Assembly: GCA_023091665.1 (NCBI GenBank)
Contig: JALJCQ010000016.1
Location: forward strand, 434,001 to 498,000
Reading direction: 5' to 3'
DNA: 64,000 nucleotides
Source: Pythium myriotylum
Taxonomy: Eukaryota > Oomycota > Peronosporomycetes > Pythiales > Pythiaceae
This document shows positions 52,073 through 61,666 of this stretch, piece after piece; position 1 is the stretch's first letter, and each line of letters starts with the position of its first letter. The notes under the pieces were generated by a model. It saw nothing but the letters and a program-made list of their open reading frames with translations, was not told the DNA's origin and did no database searches. The position numbers were made by a program, and so were the translations under genes.

Positions 52073-53621
52073 TGCTCTGCGTTGATGCGTTCGATCTTGT
52101 CGTTGAAAATTGCAAAATGAATTGGCTTGTTTGGGACCTCTCAGAATCCAACTGGGTTCAGCGCCTACGGCTCAGAAGCAATCCAATGAGCCGGAGAGCT
52201 ACAGTCCCTGGGCGCAATAACGCAAACGAAGTAGGGCCCTGTATCTATCCCATTTCGCAGATAGCGTGCCGTCTAAGCATGTCTGGGCAGAGTAGAACAG
52301 CCAGGCTAGACCGCTGGAGGAGCTGGAGCGTTTGAGCGGCTGCAAGGGAACTGATGAGACGGCAAGCCGGCTACCAAATGCACATAAAACATCCGATTCG
52401 TCTCATCATCAGCGCTCTAGTGCTGATATGAAGGCATCTCAAAACTCGCCTTCACTGACTCAGTGGAGGAACATTGGCCAACTCAGTGCTCCGCCAGTTG
52501 GCCAATGTTCCCGTTGCTTCGACAGATGATCGCATCACACTTCAGTTTCTTCCAGATGACTGTGCGCGTGTAGCTTCTGCCTGCCTTCGCATCAAATCAG
52601 AATGGATAATCGACCACGGCCAGATGAACCTAGACCAAGGGAACCACAATCGCGGTCCCTTCGGTCCACCATGATGGTCACGATGACTATCGACGCTGAT
52701 CGCAAACCTTTGCTGTCACGGTCTGTGTACTCCACTGGTTGGAGGGTGAAGATAATGAAGATAGTCGTCCTCTCGTTTAGTGAACATATGCAATGACTCG
52801 ACCATGGGGTCCATGGCTACAGAAGCGACTCTGGATCTCTATGGCATAGACATCCATGGGGATTTCTTTTTGGCGGCAGGGGACAGTGTCTCGAGTGGCC
52901 TGTTTACAGTTAAAACAAGACCAGCCTCTCGATTTGCAAGTTTTAGATAATCGGATTGGGCTTCAGTTGCCGCTAAGCTCCTATTGGGAAATAGATGGCG
53001 ACCTCGCGGGCCTACGAGATCGACGGCTGTGACGAAAGGTTCTTTGTAGTGCGGCATGGAGACCAAGGAGTTGTTGCTCGCGGCGTTCCGCTTCAATTAA
53101 GAGCCCAGCAACACGCCGACCGAAGTGCTTTGCCAGCGATTACGTGATGTGCTCGACCGGGTGGTGATAGAGATTGTGGATGGCGATATTGCTTGCACTG
53201 CCGACGATCGCGAGTCCGATTTGGGAAATCGCGCATTCATGGACCTGCAACCGGACGACCGTTGAACGCCCCTCGACCTGTCTCAGCGACAGATCTCACG
53301 AGGTTGCGCCGTGGGCGGAGACAATTGGGTAAAGCGGCTTGGGTCGCAAGGGTTGGCGCAGTATGATTTCTGGAGAGGTATCTGGGGTACGCGTGCGTCC
53401 TGCAAGCGGGGCAGACTACTCCCGGCATTATCGATCTTTCGCGTCGTGGTGCTCAAAAAGAAGAAATATACGCTCCATCTCCGTCCACCGTGGATGGATC
53501 TGTTGGGAAGGCAGTAAAGGAACAGGACTGTGCTTAGGTGGATGAATTAGTTCTGTTGAGTATCAATACCACGGCATCTACACAAGTCTCTTGTGGTCAA
53601 CTGCGCCGATTGACACTCGGC
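52073..53621. other. gene-poor region between aminotransferase and carboxypeptidase
   Basis: 1,549 bp, the longest stretch without a supported gene. Several frames of 60-90 codons exist on both strands, one reading about 53104-53265 on the + strand without stops, but none shows a domain I know. A hairpin at 52470-52509 is listed separately. Degraded mobile DNA or an unrecognised short gene cannot be excluded. Confidence 0.4.
52470..52509. repeat. perfect 14 bp inverted repeat
   Basis: Arms AACATTGGCCAACT (52470-52483) and AGTTGGCCAATGTT (52496-52509) enclose 12 bases. It is preceded by a smaller palindrome, CACTGACTCAGTG, near 52453. No neighbouring gene explains it. Confidence 0.6.
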
Positions 53622-55190
53622 TTAGTTCAGAACAAATAGGTCGAACATCTTCTTCGCCTCGACAGGTTTCACTTGAGGTACCAAATGCCCAGCGCCTTTG
53701 ACTGTCACGTACTTCAGGTCGCCAAAATCTTCAAGGAAACCAGCCGTTTGGTCCTCGCCGTCGACTCCCGGCACCGTCCATATCGAGCGCTTTTGCTTTC
53801 GCGGCAGCTTGAGCGACTCGACAGCCCAAAGACCACCAATGAAGTCGCACACCATGTCCGCATCTCCGTGATAGATGACTCCCTTGACCCCGTTGTCCAG
53901 CAAGAACTTCCAGAGTGGTGTCACAACTACTCCCAATGTGCCCTGGTAGTCAAGCAATTTGTGCTTCTTGATCTCAGCGATCTTGGTGTCATCCAAACCC
54001 ATGAATTTGCCAAACACATCGATCGACGTGGTTGTTAGTGCGTCGCCGTACCAGCGATCAATCTCTGGCTTGGTGTGCATCGAGACTCGAACGCTTGGGA
54101 GGTTGAAGTATTTCTCGAGGTTTCGAGAGTCAAGACACATGGACATTGGATTTCCGATCGGATGTGGGAAGCCGCTTGCTGGGGCCAAGACCTCCTTCAC
54201 TAGCGCTCGCACGCCATCTTCCGTCGTACCAACACACGATCCATAGATGTTGTACGAATTAATATGGCTCGAGAACAGACGCGTGAGCACATCCAGGGAC
54301 GCAGCAGCGCACGGCGAGGTTGCGTTTGGAGACATGAGCGCGTTAACGCTGGGCTCGAACTCCTTTAGATTCGGGCAGCTCGAGCGCACGAGTTGGTAGT
54401 CCTCGGTGCTCATGAGGCCATGGTAGTACGCGTAGAGAATCATGGAGAGACCACCGAACTCATTCACGCCGTTACCGACCACGAACTTCTTGAGATTAAT
54501 CACAGGAGAGTCGCCCTTGAGGTTGCCTTCGACAATTCGCTTGGCTGTCGTGGGCACGTAAATGCCTCCGTAGCTCTCGCCCGTGATGATGAAGTCGTTC
54601 TCGCGCAGCCACGGAAATTTGGCGAAGAACGACTGAAGCGCCGCGTACAGTTCATCCGCCTGGGAGAGATCGTCCGATGCGTAGATACCGCTGACATTGT
54701 ACGAGAAGCCCACGCCCACGGGGGACTCAATGCAGACCAAGTTGGCCTCCTTGTTCCACGCGTAGTCGTTCGCGCGCAGCGTCTCACCGTCGTCATTGAC
54801 AATTAGAGGGCCGTTCTCGGAGAAGCAGCCCGCGAGCGAGCTCGCCCCCGGGCCGCCGTTGAGCCAGAGCACGACCGGGTCTTTCTCCGGATTTTCGCTC
54901 TGCGACTCGGCGAAGAAGTAGAAGGCTTCACCGCCGTTGCCGATGGGCAGGTAGCCCGAGAAGAGGCGCGATGTGTAGAGCTCGGGCTTGCCGGCGAGCT
55001 CGGCGATCTGGTCGGCGGCGCCGCCAAAGCTCTGCTGGCGAGCGAGCGTGGCGGCCGAGCGCAGCGGCGTCTGCGGCCGCTGGACGAGCACGTTGGCGGC
55101 CGCGAGCAGCGCGGCGACGGCGAGCGCGACGGAGGCGAGCTTCCTTCCGCGCGACGCGGGCACGTCGCCGATGGGCGCGTAGGTGGCCAT
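53622..55190 (-). CDS. S10 serine carboxypeptidase, membrane-anchored, copy 1
   Basis: Intronless, 522 aa. A hydrophobic helix near the N-terminus (VALAVAALLAAANVLV, residues 21-36) after a short polar stretch suggests a type II signal anchor. The S10 domain follows: [20 protein letters not shown], then the oxyanion motif [10 protein letters not shown] (the family usually has Cys before the Ser pair), ESPVGVGFSYN, the nucleophile Ser206 in GESYGG, Asp in [14 protein letters not shown] and His502 in GAGHLVP. These form a complete catalytic triad, so the enzyme should remove C-terminal residues from peptides in an acidic or external compartment. The protein ends MFDLFVLN at a terminus shared by its paralogues. 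It lies upstream of a purine-rich repeat. Confidence 0.9.
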   Translation of the reverse strand: MATYAPIGDVPASRGRKLASVALAVAALLAAANVLVQRPQTPLRSAATLARQQSFGGAADQIAELAGKPELYTSRLFSGYLPIGNGGEAFYFFAESQSENPEKDPVVLWLNGGPGASSLAGCFSENGPLIVNDDGETLRANDYAWNKEANLVCIESPVGVGFSYNVSGIYASDDLSQADELYAALQSFFAKFPWLRENDFIITGESYGGIYVPTTAKRIVEGNLKGDSPVINLKKFVVGNGVNEFGGLSMILYAYYHGLMSTEDYQLVRSSCPNLKEFEPSVNALMSPNATSPCAAASLDVLTRLFSSHINSYNIYGSCVGTTEDGVRALVKEVLAPASGFPHPIGNPMSMCLDSRNLEKYFNLPSVRVSMHTKPEIDRWYGDALTTTSIDVFGKFMGLDDTKIAEIKKHKLLDYQGTLGVVVTPLWKFLLDNGVKGVIYHGDADMVCDFIGGLWAVESLKLPRKQKRSIWTVPGVDGEDQTAGFLEDFGDLKYVTVKGAGHLVPQVKPVEAKKMFDLFVLN

Positions 55191-55195
55191 GGCGA

Positions 55196-55306
55196 GGACG
55201 GAGGAGGAGTGAGCGGAGGAGGAGCGGAGCGGAGAGGAGAGGAGAGGAGGAGGTCAGCGGAGGAGGAGCGGAGCGGAGGAGGTCAGCGGAGAACAGCGGA
55301 GAACCA
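55196..55306. repeat. purine-rich degenerate GGAGGA/GCGGAG repeat
   Basis: About 110 bp made of GGAGGAG, GCGGAG and GAGAGGA words just upstream of the copy 1 carboxypeptidase start. It reads as a degenerate minisatellite; any promoter role is unknown. Confidence 0.7.
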
Positions 55307-55407
55307 TTCCCTGGAACAGAGTGGGACCGCTCACTTCAACTGCGCGGGTCAAAATGGCCCAGAACTCGGCGTCATCAAACGGCGGAACAGATTCGCGTTG
55401 GGTGGCC

Positions 55408-57021
55408 CTACCGTCTTTTGGCACCGGCCAAGACGAAGCGGTCGAGCAGCGCCTCGGCCTCGGCGGGCTTGTCGCTCGGCACCATGTGCCCCGAGCCGCG
55501 CACCGTCACGTACGTCAGCGCGCCGAAGTCCTCGACGAAGCCCGCGAGCTGGTCGCTGCCCGGCACCGACCACGCGGCGCGCGGCGCGCGGCGCGGCAGC
55601 TGGAGCGACTCGACGGCCCAGAGCCCGCCGATGAAGTCGCAGACCATGTCCACGTCGCCGTGGTAGATGACGCCGCGCACGCCGTGGCCGACGAGCTGCC
55701 TCCAGAGCGGCGTGACGGCCGACTGCGGCGGGAACGTGTACTCGAGCATCTTGTTGCGGACGACGGCAGCGAGAGCTTCGCCCGTGGCGTTGACCGTCCC
55801 GGTGAGATCCGCCGAACTCGCGACGGTGTAGACCAAGTCGGCCCACTGAGCCACGTCGTCCTTGGCGTGGATCGCCGACCGCACCTCTGGCGAGTTGAAG
55901 TACGCTGTCACGCCGCGCGAGTCGAGACAGAAGGTCTCGTAGTACGGGATCGGGTGCGGAGAAGGCTGCAGCGGACCGTTCAGGCTGTCCTTGAGCTCCT
56001 GGACACCGTCGTCGGGCCCGCCGAAGCAGGTCGAATAGATGTTGTAACTGTTGAGAACGAGGCCGTCAAGCTCGTCCATGACCGCGCCAAGCGCGTTCTG
56101 GCAGGTCGTCGAGTTGGTCTTGAGGAGCTTTCCCGGAGTGAGTAGCTCTGGGCACGGCCCCGTCAGGTTCAAGAACACTTCGGTGTTGATGAGACCGTGG
56201 TAGTAGGCAAAGTTGAGCTTGCTCAAAGGCAGGAATTCGTTCACACCGTTCCCAACGACAAACTTCTTGAGGTTGATAGTCGGCGCATCCCCGTTCTTGT
56301 TGCCTTCCACAATGCGAATCGCTGTCATTGGCACGAACTTACCGCCGTAGCTCTCGCCCGTAATGATGAAGTCATTTTCACGAAGCCACGGGAACTTCTC
56401 GTAGAAATTCTGAAGCATCCAATACAAATCGTCGGCCTGAGCTACGTCGGACGATTTGTAGATGCCGCTTGCATTGTACGAGAAGCCCACGCCGATCGGA
56501 GACTCGATGCACAACAGATTGGCATTTTTGTTCCAGCTGTAGTCGTTGATGCGCAACGTCTTGCCGTCTCCATTGGCCAAGAGTGGGCCATTTTCAGTGA
56601 AACAACCCCCAAGGGAGCTGGCCCCGGGGCCCCCATTGAGCCAGAGAAGCAGCGGGTCCTTTGCGGGAGTTTGGCTTTGGGACTCGGCGAAGAAGTAGAA
56701 TCCCTCGCCTCCGTTGGGAACTTTCAGGTAGCCAGAAAAGAGGCGCGATTCGTAGCTGGATGGAAGGCCCGGTAGGTGTTTGATTGCGTCGCTCATGCCG
56801 CTGAATATGGCCGAGTCCGAAGCTGGGGCAGCCTCTAGGGCTGAGACCGTGTCGCTGGTCGTGTTCATGCGAACAAAACTCGCAACCACAAGAAATGCGG
56901 CGCACGCCATTGCGATGATGAGTTGGGGCGTCTTCTCGCGTCGCAAAAGCGTGCTACGCAGTGCGGCGGCGCTGTCCGATGAGGACGAGCGCAATGGGAG
57001 GTTCTCGCCAGTCGAATGCAT
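55408..57021 (-). CDS. S10 serine carboxypeptidase, membrane-anchored, copy 2
   Basis: Intronless, 537 aa from the ATG at 57021. A cytosolic N-terminus of about 35 residues with a basic LLRREK flank precedes the signal-anchor helix ([17 protein letters not shown]). The catalytic domain keeps [21 protein letters not shown], the nucleophile in GESYGG, the Asp in [14 protein letters not shown] and the His in GSGHMVP, so the enzyme looks active. The frame stays open upstream to 57144, but that part is translated through a 16 bp perfect hairpin and is an unlikely protein N-terminus. The 3' third is unusually GC-rich compared with the 5' part and with copy 3, a possible sign of different mutational history or conversion. 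Confidence 0.9.
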   Translation of the reverse strand: MHSTGENLPLRSSSSDSAAALRSTLLRREKTPQLIIAMACAAFLVVASFVRMNTTSDTVSALEAAPASDSAIFSGMSDAIKHLPGLPSSYESRLFSGYLKVPNGGEGFYFFAESQSQTPAKDPLLLWLNGGPGASSLGGCFTENGPLLANGDGKTLRINDYSWNKNANLLCIESPIGVGFSYNASGIYKSSDVAQADDLYWMLQNFYEKFPWLRENDFIITGESYGGKFVPMTAIRIVEGNKNGDAPTINLKKFVVGNGVNEFLPLSKLNFAYYHGLINTEVFLNLTGPCPELLTPGKLLKTNSTTCQNALGAVMDELDGLVLNSYNIYSTCFGGPDDGVQELKDSLNGPLQPSPHPIPYYETFCLDSRGVTAYFNSPEVRSAIHAKDDVAQWADLVYTVASSADLTGTVNATGEALAAVVRNKMLEYTFPPQSAVTPLWRQLVGHGVRGVIYHGDVDMVCDFIGGLWAVESLQLPRRAPRAAWSVPGSDQLAGFVEDFGALTYVTVRGSGHMVPSDKPAEAEALLDRFVLAGAKRR

Positions 57022-57045
57022 TTGTCTCTCTGACCTGCAGAATGA

Positions 57046-57099
57046 AGAATGGGTGAATCCCCACCCTTCAACTGTGAAGGGTGGGGATTCGCTCATTCT
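57046..57099. repeat. long hairpin in the 5' region of S10 copy 2
   Basis: The core arms are 16 bp and perfect (GAATCCCCACCCTTCA at 57055-57070 and its complement at 57075-57090) around a 4-base loop. They extend to 25 bp per side with two mismatches. It lies about 25 bp upstream of the chosen start codon and would form a very stable RNA hairpin in the leader. Confidence 0.75.
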
Positions 57100-57331
57100 G
57101 AGTGAGTCACTCAGCTCGGCGGCGGGAGATGGTGGCTGGTTCAAATCCCAAAGAGAAACTGAGACCCAATCAATATCGCGCAGCCGCCATTATGAGTTGA
57201 AGCTCAGGTCATCAAGAAGCTGTCGACCGAGGATAGTGTACAAAGCAAACACCCTCCACACGACGAATGCTTGCGTTCAATAAATGATCCGTTCTCTGTG
57301 GTAGTACTAGCTGAGAAGACTTGGAGTCTCC

Positions 57332-57420
57332 TCAGCCGAGGATGAACTCATCAAGCATTGCCTTGGCCTCAGCAGGCTTGCCGCTCGGCACCATGACATC
57401 AATCCGCATACTGTAGTGGA
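57332..57420 (-). pseudogene. S10 carboxypeptidase C-terminal fragment
   Basis: On the - strand about 20 codons read MVPSGKPAEAKAMLDEFILG and stop, matching the extreme C-terminus of the neighbouring S10 proteins. Upstream of it the similarity breaks off abruptly. It is an isolated exon-end relic, oriented like the intact genes. Confidence 0.75.
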
Positions 57421-57459
57421 GGGCAAACCAATAGAGCGAACAGCATCCCAGCACGGATT

Positions 57460-58112
57460 CGACTAGAAAAAGTTTGCGATTGGTGACGGTGCCAACGAGT
57501 TCTTGCCGTTGAGCACGTTGAACTCTGCTCAACCACTCTGAACAATCACAATGTCTATTCCAAGTGTCGGGACGATCCTGACGTTAGCCGCTGAGTCTTT
57601 ACCGCTGACTCAGCGTTGAAGACTCGCTGGTTGAGGCGCTGAACGACCCTCTCTAAGCTATCCCCCACACGCTTATGATGAAGATCTCGGCGTGTCTCGG
57701 TACTGGAGCCGAGAACTCGTACTTTAACCTCCCTGGAGTGCGCAAGGCCATCCGAGCAAAGAGTGAAGTAACCGTACTAGACCAACATAGTCCTGACGAC
57801 GAATAGTGTGCATATCAGGAGCGTGGTGAATGTGACAGGGGACGCTCTCAACGAGATCATTAGTAACATGGCGCTACAAAACGATACCCCTCGACAGCAA
57901 GTTGTGACACCCTGTGGAAGGTCCTTCTGGACCATGGAATCGAAGGAGTGATCTACCACGGCGACGTGGACATGGTCTGCGACTTCATCGACAGGTCGAG
58001 TCGCTCCAGCTGCCGCACCGCCAGCCGCGCGCCGTTTGGACGATGCCGGGCAGCGACCAGGTCGCGGGCTTCTTGGAGGACTTCGGCGCGCTGACGTACG
58101 TGACAGTGAGTG
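57460..58112 (+). pseudogene. S10 carboxypeptidase pseudogene, inverted central and C-terminal part
   Basis: On the + strand, opposite to the intact genes, there is an ordered series of S10 fragments in shifting frames: KKFAIGDGANEFLPLS (about 57463-57515), ENSYFNLPGVRKAIRAKSE (about 57715-57765), VNVTGDALNEIISNMALQND, then [20 protein letters not shown] and, after a frameshift, [20 protein letters not shown] ending near 58112. Stops and indels rule out a protein. The closest relative by eye is copy 2 ([23 protein letters not shown] blocks). The N-terminal half and the catalytic Ser region are missing from this piece. Confidence 0.8.
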
Positions 58113-58250
58113 GCTCGGGGTACATTGGCACGTACATACCACCATAACTTTCACCAGCAATAGCAATAGCAAGGTTGTTCTCACGAAGCCACAGGAACTT
58201 CTCGCAGAAACTCTGCAGCATGAGACGATAGTGGCGAGACATACTCGCGC
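58112..58250 (-). pseudogene. S10 carboxypeptidase fragment with the Ser motif
   Basis: The - strand reads LMLQSFCEKFLWLRENNLAI, then IAGESYGGMYVPMY. This is the nucleophile-Ser block of S10 enzymes with a small insertion before GESYGG. It joins directly, in opposite orientation, to the end of the + strand fragment to its left, so a rearrangement breakpoint lies at about 58112. Confidence 0.75.
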
Positions 58251-58259
58251 GATGCAGAG

Positions 58260-59020
58260 TCCTAGTTCAGAATGAATCGATTTAGCATGGCTTGAGCTTC
58301 TGCGGGTTTGTCCGCTGTTACCATGTGAACAGATCCTTTCACCGTCATGATTTAATTGCTCCAAAATTCTCAAAGAATCCTGCGGTTTGATCATTACCAC
58401 GTACCGGTACCAACATTACCGCGGAAGCAAAGTCACCAGTAGCGTCACATGCCATATCGGCATCGCTGTGATAGATCACACCCTGAACGCCTTTCTGAAT
58501 CAAAATTCGCCACGACAGCGTCACTTATAGACCCTGACAAGGTTCATACAGCAAAACCTTGTTCATGATCGCATCTACATCGGCTCCCCTCAGCAGCTCG
58601 GGGCTGCCAAAACTTGCTGATATCAGCGCAGTATTGTTCCAGTATCTAACATCCCTCTCTGCGTGAACTGCAGCTCGCACGGCGGGTAAGTTGAGAAGAG
58701 AGAGTGCTCTTGACCAGTCTAAGCAAATTGTGCCTTTTCAAGCAGATAGGATGTGGCACGGCCTGAATAGGTCCTCGGAGATCGTCAATCATCTGCTTGA
58801 GACCAACGTCCGGTTTGCCTTTGCAATCCGCATATCCGGATAGGCTTTGTAATTGTTCACGCTGCTTTGTTGGATCTGCAAGGTGATATTGGCCGTTAAG
58901 TCGATGCACACTTCAGAGGCACTTTCAAGAAGTCTGGAACCAGGAGAAAGCACTTCGGAGCAAACAGCAGTGATGCTTGTGGTGATAAGCCCATGATAAT
59001 TTGCGCATGCGACCGAGTTT
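58260..59020 (-). pseudogene. S10 carboxypeptidase pseudogene, middle and C-terminal half
   Basis: Reading the - strand from 59020 down gives CANYHGLITTSITAVCSEVL, ESASEVCIDLTANITLQIQQ, VGLKQMIDDLRGPIQAVPHP, then GVQGVIYHSDADMACD, NDQTAGFFENFGAI and finally PAEAQAMLNRFI-like sequence near 58270. Order and orientation match an intact S10 gene from about its middle to its end, but frameshifts and stops break it (for example after NKVLLYEPCQGL). It most resembles copy 3 (FHGLIST, LQELIDELQGP blocks). Confidence 0.78.
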
Positions 59021-59024
59021 GTGG

Positions 59025-59330
59025 GCGATAAGCTCGATCGCATTCGCATATTTGCCGAGTCCCAAAGCCACTCTCCCGAAAAAGACCCAGCGCTACGATG
59101 GCTCAACAGCGGTCCAGGCGCGAGTTCCCTTGCTGGGTTGTTCACAGAGAACGGATCGCTTCTCGTAATTGATGATGACTCCACCCTCCGTATCAATAAT
59201 TACCGCTGGAACAAGAATGCCAGTCTGTTGTGCATCGAGCCTCCGATCGGCGTGGGCTTTTCGTACAATGCAAGCGGCATCTACAAGTCGTCCGACGTGC
59301 ACAGGTCGACGATTTGTATTGGATATCTCA
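59025..59330 (+). pseudogene. S10 carboxypeptidase pseudogene, inverted N-terminal block
   Basis: On the + strand about 90 codons are open: [73 protein letters not shown]. This is the oxyanion and pre-Ser part of the S10 domain. After SSDV the frame slips, then DDLYWI can be read in another frame. It meets the preceding fragment head to head at about 59020-59025, so the two together look like one gene whose N-terminal block was inverted in place. Confidence 0.78.
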
Positions 59331-59597
59331 AATCGTATCTCTCCTTGTGTGCCCAATACCCTCTCGTGCAGACACTCTCATGTTTCGCTTGAAAATAATG
59401 AACGAAGATACGTTGCTTCAAAAGTTTTGTGCTCGCCTTCTCCACGTTGGACGTCTCAAAGCTGAACATTTGCGTTCCTTACTACCCGATAAACAAAACA
59501 TAAACAGCGTGAAGTAATTTCGATTACTATCATGTAAGCGAATACGGTGCTTCAGGCTTCGATTACTCGACTCGGAGAGATCTACTCTTGAAAACGA

Positions 59598-61178
59598 TCA
59601 GTTGAGCACGAATTGATCGAGCATTGCCTTTGCTTCTGCAGGCTTGTCGGTCGGGACCATGTGGCCTGATCCCTTTACTGTCACATACGTAATAACGCCG
59701 AAATCTTCGTAGAATCCTGCAATCTGATCATCACCGGGGATGGTCCACGAAGTACGAGACTGCTTTCGTGGCAACCTCAGCGACTCGACCGCCCAGAGTC
59801 CTCCGATGAAGTCACATGCCATGTCAACGTCGCCGTGATAAATGACACCTTCCACTCCGTTGTCAATGAGGAATTTCCAAATCGGAGTGACAACGGTCTG
59901 CTGACTCGGATCAAACTCCAATACTTTGTTCTTGATGGTCGCAGCGAGCTCGTCTCCAGTTTGGTTGAGCAGCGAACCAATGTCCAAGTTGGCAGATGTT
60001 AGTACCACGTCGGTCCAGCGCGCAACTTCTTTTTTCGTGTGAAACGACGTGCGAACGTCCGGGAGATTAAAGAACGTCTGGAGCTCAGTCATATCCAAGC
60101 AAAGAGACAGTGTGAGCCCCACTGGATGCGGCGTGGCGAGGGCAGGGCCCTGGAGTTCGTCGATCAGCTCTTGAAGGCCGGCATAGGTATCTCCGAAGCA
60201 GGTTTCGTAGATATTGTAGATATTGATCCGGGCATTCTGAATTGCCTCGAGCGATGCCTCCACTGCTTCTCCGCAAGCATCACTGATGTTACTTGGGACG
60301 ATGGAACTCGGGGTGAGAAGCTCTGGACAAACCGATGTTACCTTCGAGTAGTCGTCGGTGCTGATGAGGCCGTGGAAATACGCGAAAGCCACCTTGCTGA
60401 GCGAAGTGAACTCGTTCACTCCATTCCCGACCACAAACTTTTTCAAGTTGATCACTGGAGCATCCTTTCGTTGGTTGCCTTCGACAATCCGCTTTGCGGT
60501 CATCGGAACGTAGACGCCGCCGTAACTCTCGCCTGTAATGACGAAATCGTTGGCGCGAAGCCATGGAAACTTGTCGAAGAACACTTGGAGCATCCAGTAC
60601 AAGTCTTCAGCTTGAGCTGCATCTCCAGATTTATAGATAGCACTCGCATTGTACGAGAAGCCGACGCCAACAGGAGACTCGATACACACCATGTTCGTGT
60701 TCTTGTTCCATGCAAACTCGTTCTCACGGAGCGTCTTCCCATCTTTGTTCACGAGCAGAGGGCCGTTCTCGGAAAAGCATCCACCGAGCGAGCTAGCTCC
60801 TGGTCCTCCGTTAAGCCAGAGGAGAACGGGATCCTTTTCGGGCGACTCGCTTTGCGACTCGGCGAAGAAATAGAATCCTTCACCGCCGTTGGCGATAGGT
60901 AGGTAGCCCGCGAAGAGCCGCGAGGTGTAGGTGCTCGGAATGCTCGATAGTGACACAACTCGATCACTTGCACCAGGGAAGTCCGTCGAGAGGTCGCTTT
61001 GGGACACCGACCGCACATGAGTGCCTGGCGCTGCTGCGTGCCGCACAAGAGCCACGGTGGCGGCCACCAAGACAGCGATTCCTGCCAATCCGAGTACGCG
61101 GTGAACGAGACGGAGGTTGACTGGGCGAGATGCCACTGGGGCCGCATTCAGCGGCGTCGACTCGGTCGTGGCAGCCAT
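59598..61178 (-). CDS. S10 serine carboxypeptidase, membrane-anchored, copy 3
   Basis: Intronless, 526 aa from the ATG at 61178 (MAATTESTPL). A signal-anchor helix (VLGLAGIAVLVAATVALV) lies about residues 27-44 after a short cytosolic stretch, giving a type II topology like copies 1 and 2. Catalytic motifs are all present: [31 protein letters not shown] (Ser), YHGDVDMACDFIGG (Asp) and GSGHMVPTDKPAEA (His). Several N-x-S/T sites and paired Cys are consistent with a secretory ectodomain. The open frame upstream to 61241 begins with TTG and offers no better start. The neighbouring pseudogene fragments show that the family has expanded and decayed at this site. Confidence 0.9.
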   Translation of the reverse strand: MAATTESTPLNAAPVASRPVNLRLVHRVLGLAGIAVLVAATVALVRHAAAPGTHVRSVSQSDLSTDFPGASDRVVSLSSIPSTYTSRLFAGYLPIANGGEGFYFFAESQSESPEKDPVLLWLNGGPGASSLGGCFSENGPLLVNKDGKTLRENEFAWNKNTNMVCIESPVGVGFSYNASAIYKSGDAAQAEDLYWMLQVFFDKFPWLRANDFVITGESYGGVYVPMTAKRIVEGNQRKDAPVINLKKFVVGNGVNEFTSLSKVAFAYFHGLISTDDYSKVTSVCPELLTPSSIVPSNISDACGEAVEASLEAIQNARINIYNIYETCFGDTYAGLQELIDELQGPALATPHPVGLTLSLCLDMTELQTFFNLPDVRTSFHTKKEVARWTDVVLTSANLDIGSLLNQTGDELAATIKNKVLEFDPSQQTVVTPIWKFLIDNGVEGVIYHGDVDMACDFIGGLWAVESLRLPRKQSRTSWTIPGDDQIAGFYEDFGVITYVTVKGSGHMVPTDKPAEAKAMLDQFVLN

Positions 61179-61666
61179 CAGAGGGAGAAGTCTGCGGAGC
61201 TTCGGGAATCCGGGAATGAGCGAGCAGGTCAGGAGCTCCAACGTTTGACATTCTGATGATGGACTTCCATCATTCCGTTGGAATGCTGGTCATATCTTCC
61301 GGAATGGTGGTGGTGCATCCATGCATCCAGCGTGTGGGAAATCGAACGCTGGTTCCCACCACTCTTCAGTGGTATGCAGTACAGTACAGACTGCAGTAGA
61401 GGGGCTCTCTATGGTGATACACACAGTACTGAAGCATGGGCGCATTGTCACTTCAAGCGCCGACGAGTTCGAATGGGCGGATGACGCGCCGGAACTGAAA
61501 TCTTCCCAAGTAAACTTCGCGCCGTGTTTCTGTAAACAGAAAATACCGAAGAACCGATCCCATACCGGTTTTCGGCCGCAGGTTTTTGACTCCGCCGCGG
61601 CTTCAACCCCACCGACATCAGAGGCGAGGAGCTCCGGACGTCATCACTTGAAGAACCGCCGCCGCC
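61179..61666. other. divergent intergenic region, S10 copy 3 and TMEM135-like gene
   Basis: 488 bp between divergent starts. It includes loosely repeated CATTCCG/CGGAATG words at 61270-61310. No gene is visible. Confidence 0.45.

Noticed and set aside
55321..56145. + strand open frame of 274 codons
   Set aside because: Antisense to S10 copy 2 and without any domain.
57022..57144. N-terminal extension of S10 copy 2
   Set aside because: It runs through a perfect hairpin. The ATG at 57021 gives an N-terminus and anchor comparable to the paralogues.
57125..57150. GGTTCAAATCCC, a tRNA T-loop-like word
   Set aside because: Flanking bases cannot form a T-stem or acceptor stem.
60039..60902. Long + strand open frame of 287 codons
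   Set aside because: Antisense shadow of the copy 3 carboxypeptidase. The same kind of shadow occurs opposite copies 1 and 2, caused by GC-rich codon bias.
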